Assembly (NCBI GenBank): GCA_021730835.1
Contig: JAKFYP010000223.1
Span: 1-15,447, forward strand
Reading direction: 5' to 3'
Length of the DNA stretch: 15,447 nucleotides
Source: Alphaproteobacteria bacterium
GTDB taxonomy: Bacteria > Pseudomonadota > Alphaproteobacteria > Rickettsiales > UBA998
Made by a program: the position numbers and the translations under genes. Under the pieces are notes generated by a model. The model saw only the letters and a program-made list of their open reading frames with translations, was not told the DNA's origin and did no database searches. Positions 14,405-15,447 of the stretch are shown here, one piece after another. The first letter of the stretch is position 1. Each line of letters starts with the position of its first letter.

Positions 14405-15066
14405 CCCCTAAAGTCGCTACCGCTGTTTTGATCTCGGGAAGCGGCAGCAATTTGCAGGCGCTGCTCGATGCCGCCGTCGCACCCGATTTCCCGGCTTCCA
14501 TCGCCCTCGTGCTTTCCAACAAAGCCGATGCTTACGGATTACAGCGGGCAGAACGGGCGGGTATTCCCACGCAGGTCATCAGCCACCGCGATTTTCCCAC
14601 CCGCGAGGCGTTCGACGCCGCCATGCAGGAAATTTTGGTCAATAGCGGTGTTGAACTGATCTGCCTTGCCGGGTTCATGCGGCTGCTCACCCCGGGCTTC
14701 GTTGAAAAATGGGCGGGGCGCATGCTCAATATCCACCCCTCCCTGCTACCCGCCTTCAAGGGCTTGCATACACATGAGCGGGCGATTGAGGCGGGGGTGA
14801 AATTCACCGGCTGCACGGTGCATTTCGTCAGCGCCGAGATGGATGCCGGGCCGATCATCATGCAGGCCACCGTACCGGTTTTCCCGGATGATACGCCGGA
14901 TCGCCTGCGTGAGCGGGTACTGGAAGCGGAGCACCGCATCTACCCGCAGTCCCTGAGGCTGGCCGCTTCCGGCAGGCTGCGCATTGAGGGCGGGCGGGTA
15001 ATAGCGCAAGACGCGGGCACGCCGCAAGGCTGGCTGGCAAACCCGGTCTATCCGGCAATCTCGTAG
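14401..15066 (+). CDS. purN: phosphoribosylglycinamide formyltransferase PurN
   Basis: PurN transfers a formyl group from 10-formyltetrahydrofolate to glycinamide ribonucleotide, step three of de novo purine synthesis. The 221-residue product shows the phosphate-binding VLISGSGSNLQALLDA (9-24), CLAGFMRLLTPGFV (88-101), LNIHPSLLPAFKGLHTHERA (109-128) with catalytic Asn110 and His112, and GCTVHFVSAEMDAGPIIMQ (137-155) with catalytic Asp148. The frame continues upstream inside purM, but ATG 14401 gives the standard N-terminus and makes the ATGA overlap with the purM stop. The last 19 bases, including the stop, overlap the end of the convergent TonB-like gene. Confidence 0.97.
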   Translation: MTPKVATAVLISGSGSNLQALLDAAVAPDFPASIALVLSNKADAYGLQRAERAGIPTQVISHRDFPTREAFDAAMQEILVNSGVELICLAGFMRLLTPGFVEKWAGRMLNIHPSLLPAFKGLHTHERAIEAGVKFTGCTVHFVSAEMDAGPIIMQATVPVFPDDTPDRLRERVLEAEHRIYPQSLRLAASGRLRIEGGRVIAQDAGTPQGWLANPVYPAIS

Positions 15067-15447
15067 ATAATCGGAATCAGGAACTCAAGACGGCTACCAC
15101 CCGGATAATCCACCGGCGGCGCGGGAAGCGGGCTGGAGCGCCGGACAGTCTCCAGCGCCGCCTGATTGAGAATCTCATGCGGCGACGGGCGCTCTACCAG
15201 TAAATTGAGCAGGCGGCCCTGCCGGTCAATACGGATACGCACCACTACCGTGCCCTGTAGTTTCCGCTGGTCGGCTTCCAGCGGGTAAATCCGGTTGCGC
15301 TGCACCCAGCCGGAGAGCAACTGCTCGTAGCGCCGCGCCACTTCGGTGCGCGCATCGCCGAACGGATTGCCGGGCGCGACCTGTCGTTGCCCGCCCAGTT
15401 GCGGCATGGTGACCACCGAAGTAGCCGCCTCGCGTTTGGGTAGCGTA
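15048..15447 (-). CDS. TonB C-terminal domain protein, partial (5' end off window)
   Basis: The frame is open from the window edge to TAG at 15048-15050, with 132 complete codons and no stop upstream, so the GTG at 15416 is not needed as a start. The C-terminal 95 or so residues match the TonB_C domain: RYEQLLSGWVQRNRIYPLEA, then GTVVVRIRIDRQGRLLNLLV, and QAALETVRRSSPLPAPP before the last strand. TonB proteins link inner-membrane ExbB-ExbD to outer-membrane receptors; TolA- or other TonB_C-type envelope proteins end the same way. The N-terminal membrane anchor and Pro-rich spacer would lie beyond the window, so the exact class is open. No exbB or exbD is visible. Its 3' end overlaps purN tail to tail by 19 bases. 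Confidence 0.8.
   Translation of the reverse strand, partial: TLPKREAATSVVTMPQLGGQRQVAPGNPFGDARTEVARRYEQLLSGWVQRNRIYPLEADQRKLQGTVVVRIRIDRQGRLLNLLVERPSPHEILNQAALETVRRSSPLPAPPVDYPGGSRLEFLIPIIYEIAG

Overview
The window looks like a chromosomal segment of a motile Gram-negative bacterium, most likely an alphaproteobacterium. The clues are a short DnaA-like HdaA protein beside an AI-2E-type permease, a DUF2066 protein and purM-purN; a class II DAHP synthase; and a response regulator of the receiver plus 'VGPDRRRR' linker plus Hpt-like type. Coding density is high, intergenic gaps are short and GC is moderate to high. I see no tRNA, rRNA, CRISPR array, insertion sequence or prophage gene. Taxonomy is an inference from gene content, not a database result.

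Layout. Bases 1-141 hold the possible end of a plus-strand gene. Next is a plus-strand polytopic permease (254-1303, PF03773/ArsP-like). Convergent to it are aroG (class II DAHP synthase, 1316-2692) and an unrecognised protein (2817-3341), both on the minus strand. An AT-rich divergent gap (3342-3576) leads to a large plus-strand membrane histidine-kinase-like protein (3577-5469). It faces the flagellar stator pair motA-motB (minus, 6983 to 5499). A divergent gap with two perfect inverted repeats (6984-7112) precedes a class I glutamine amidotransferase of the PuuD/peptidase C26 type (7113-7838). Then a long minus-strand run reads, in transcription order, DUF2066 protein, AI-2E permease, hdaA, response regulator, nfeD, qmcA (13282 down to 7850). 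Gaps there are -4 to 35 bases, so most of it could be one or two operons. purM and purN (13319-15066) run the other way with an ATGA overlap. The window ends in a truncated TonB-like gene whose stop lies inside the end of purN.

How the genes fit together. purM-purN act in de novo purine synthesis, aroG opens the shikimate pathway, and hdaA is expected to switch off DnaA-ATP at the replisome. nfeD-qmcA form the usual membrane SPFH/OB-fold pair. motA-motB form the ion-driven flagellar stator.

The least ordinary part is the signalling content around the stator genes. The Cache/HAMP protein keeps the overall build of a histidine kinase but has Thr where the phospho-accepting His should be, and it lacks the N-box Asn and recognisable DxGxG and GxGxG motifs. 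About 4 kb away, the response regulator has an intact receiver, but its C-terminal Hpt-like bundle has Leu in place of the phospho-accepting His. Two separate phosphotransfer modules near motAB have thus lost their histidine. That is the best candidate here for an undescribed signalling arrangement; a functional link between them is only an inference.
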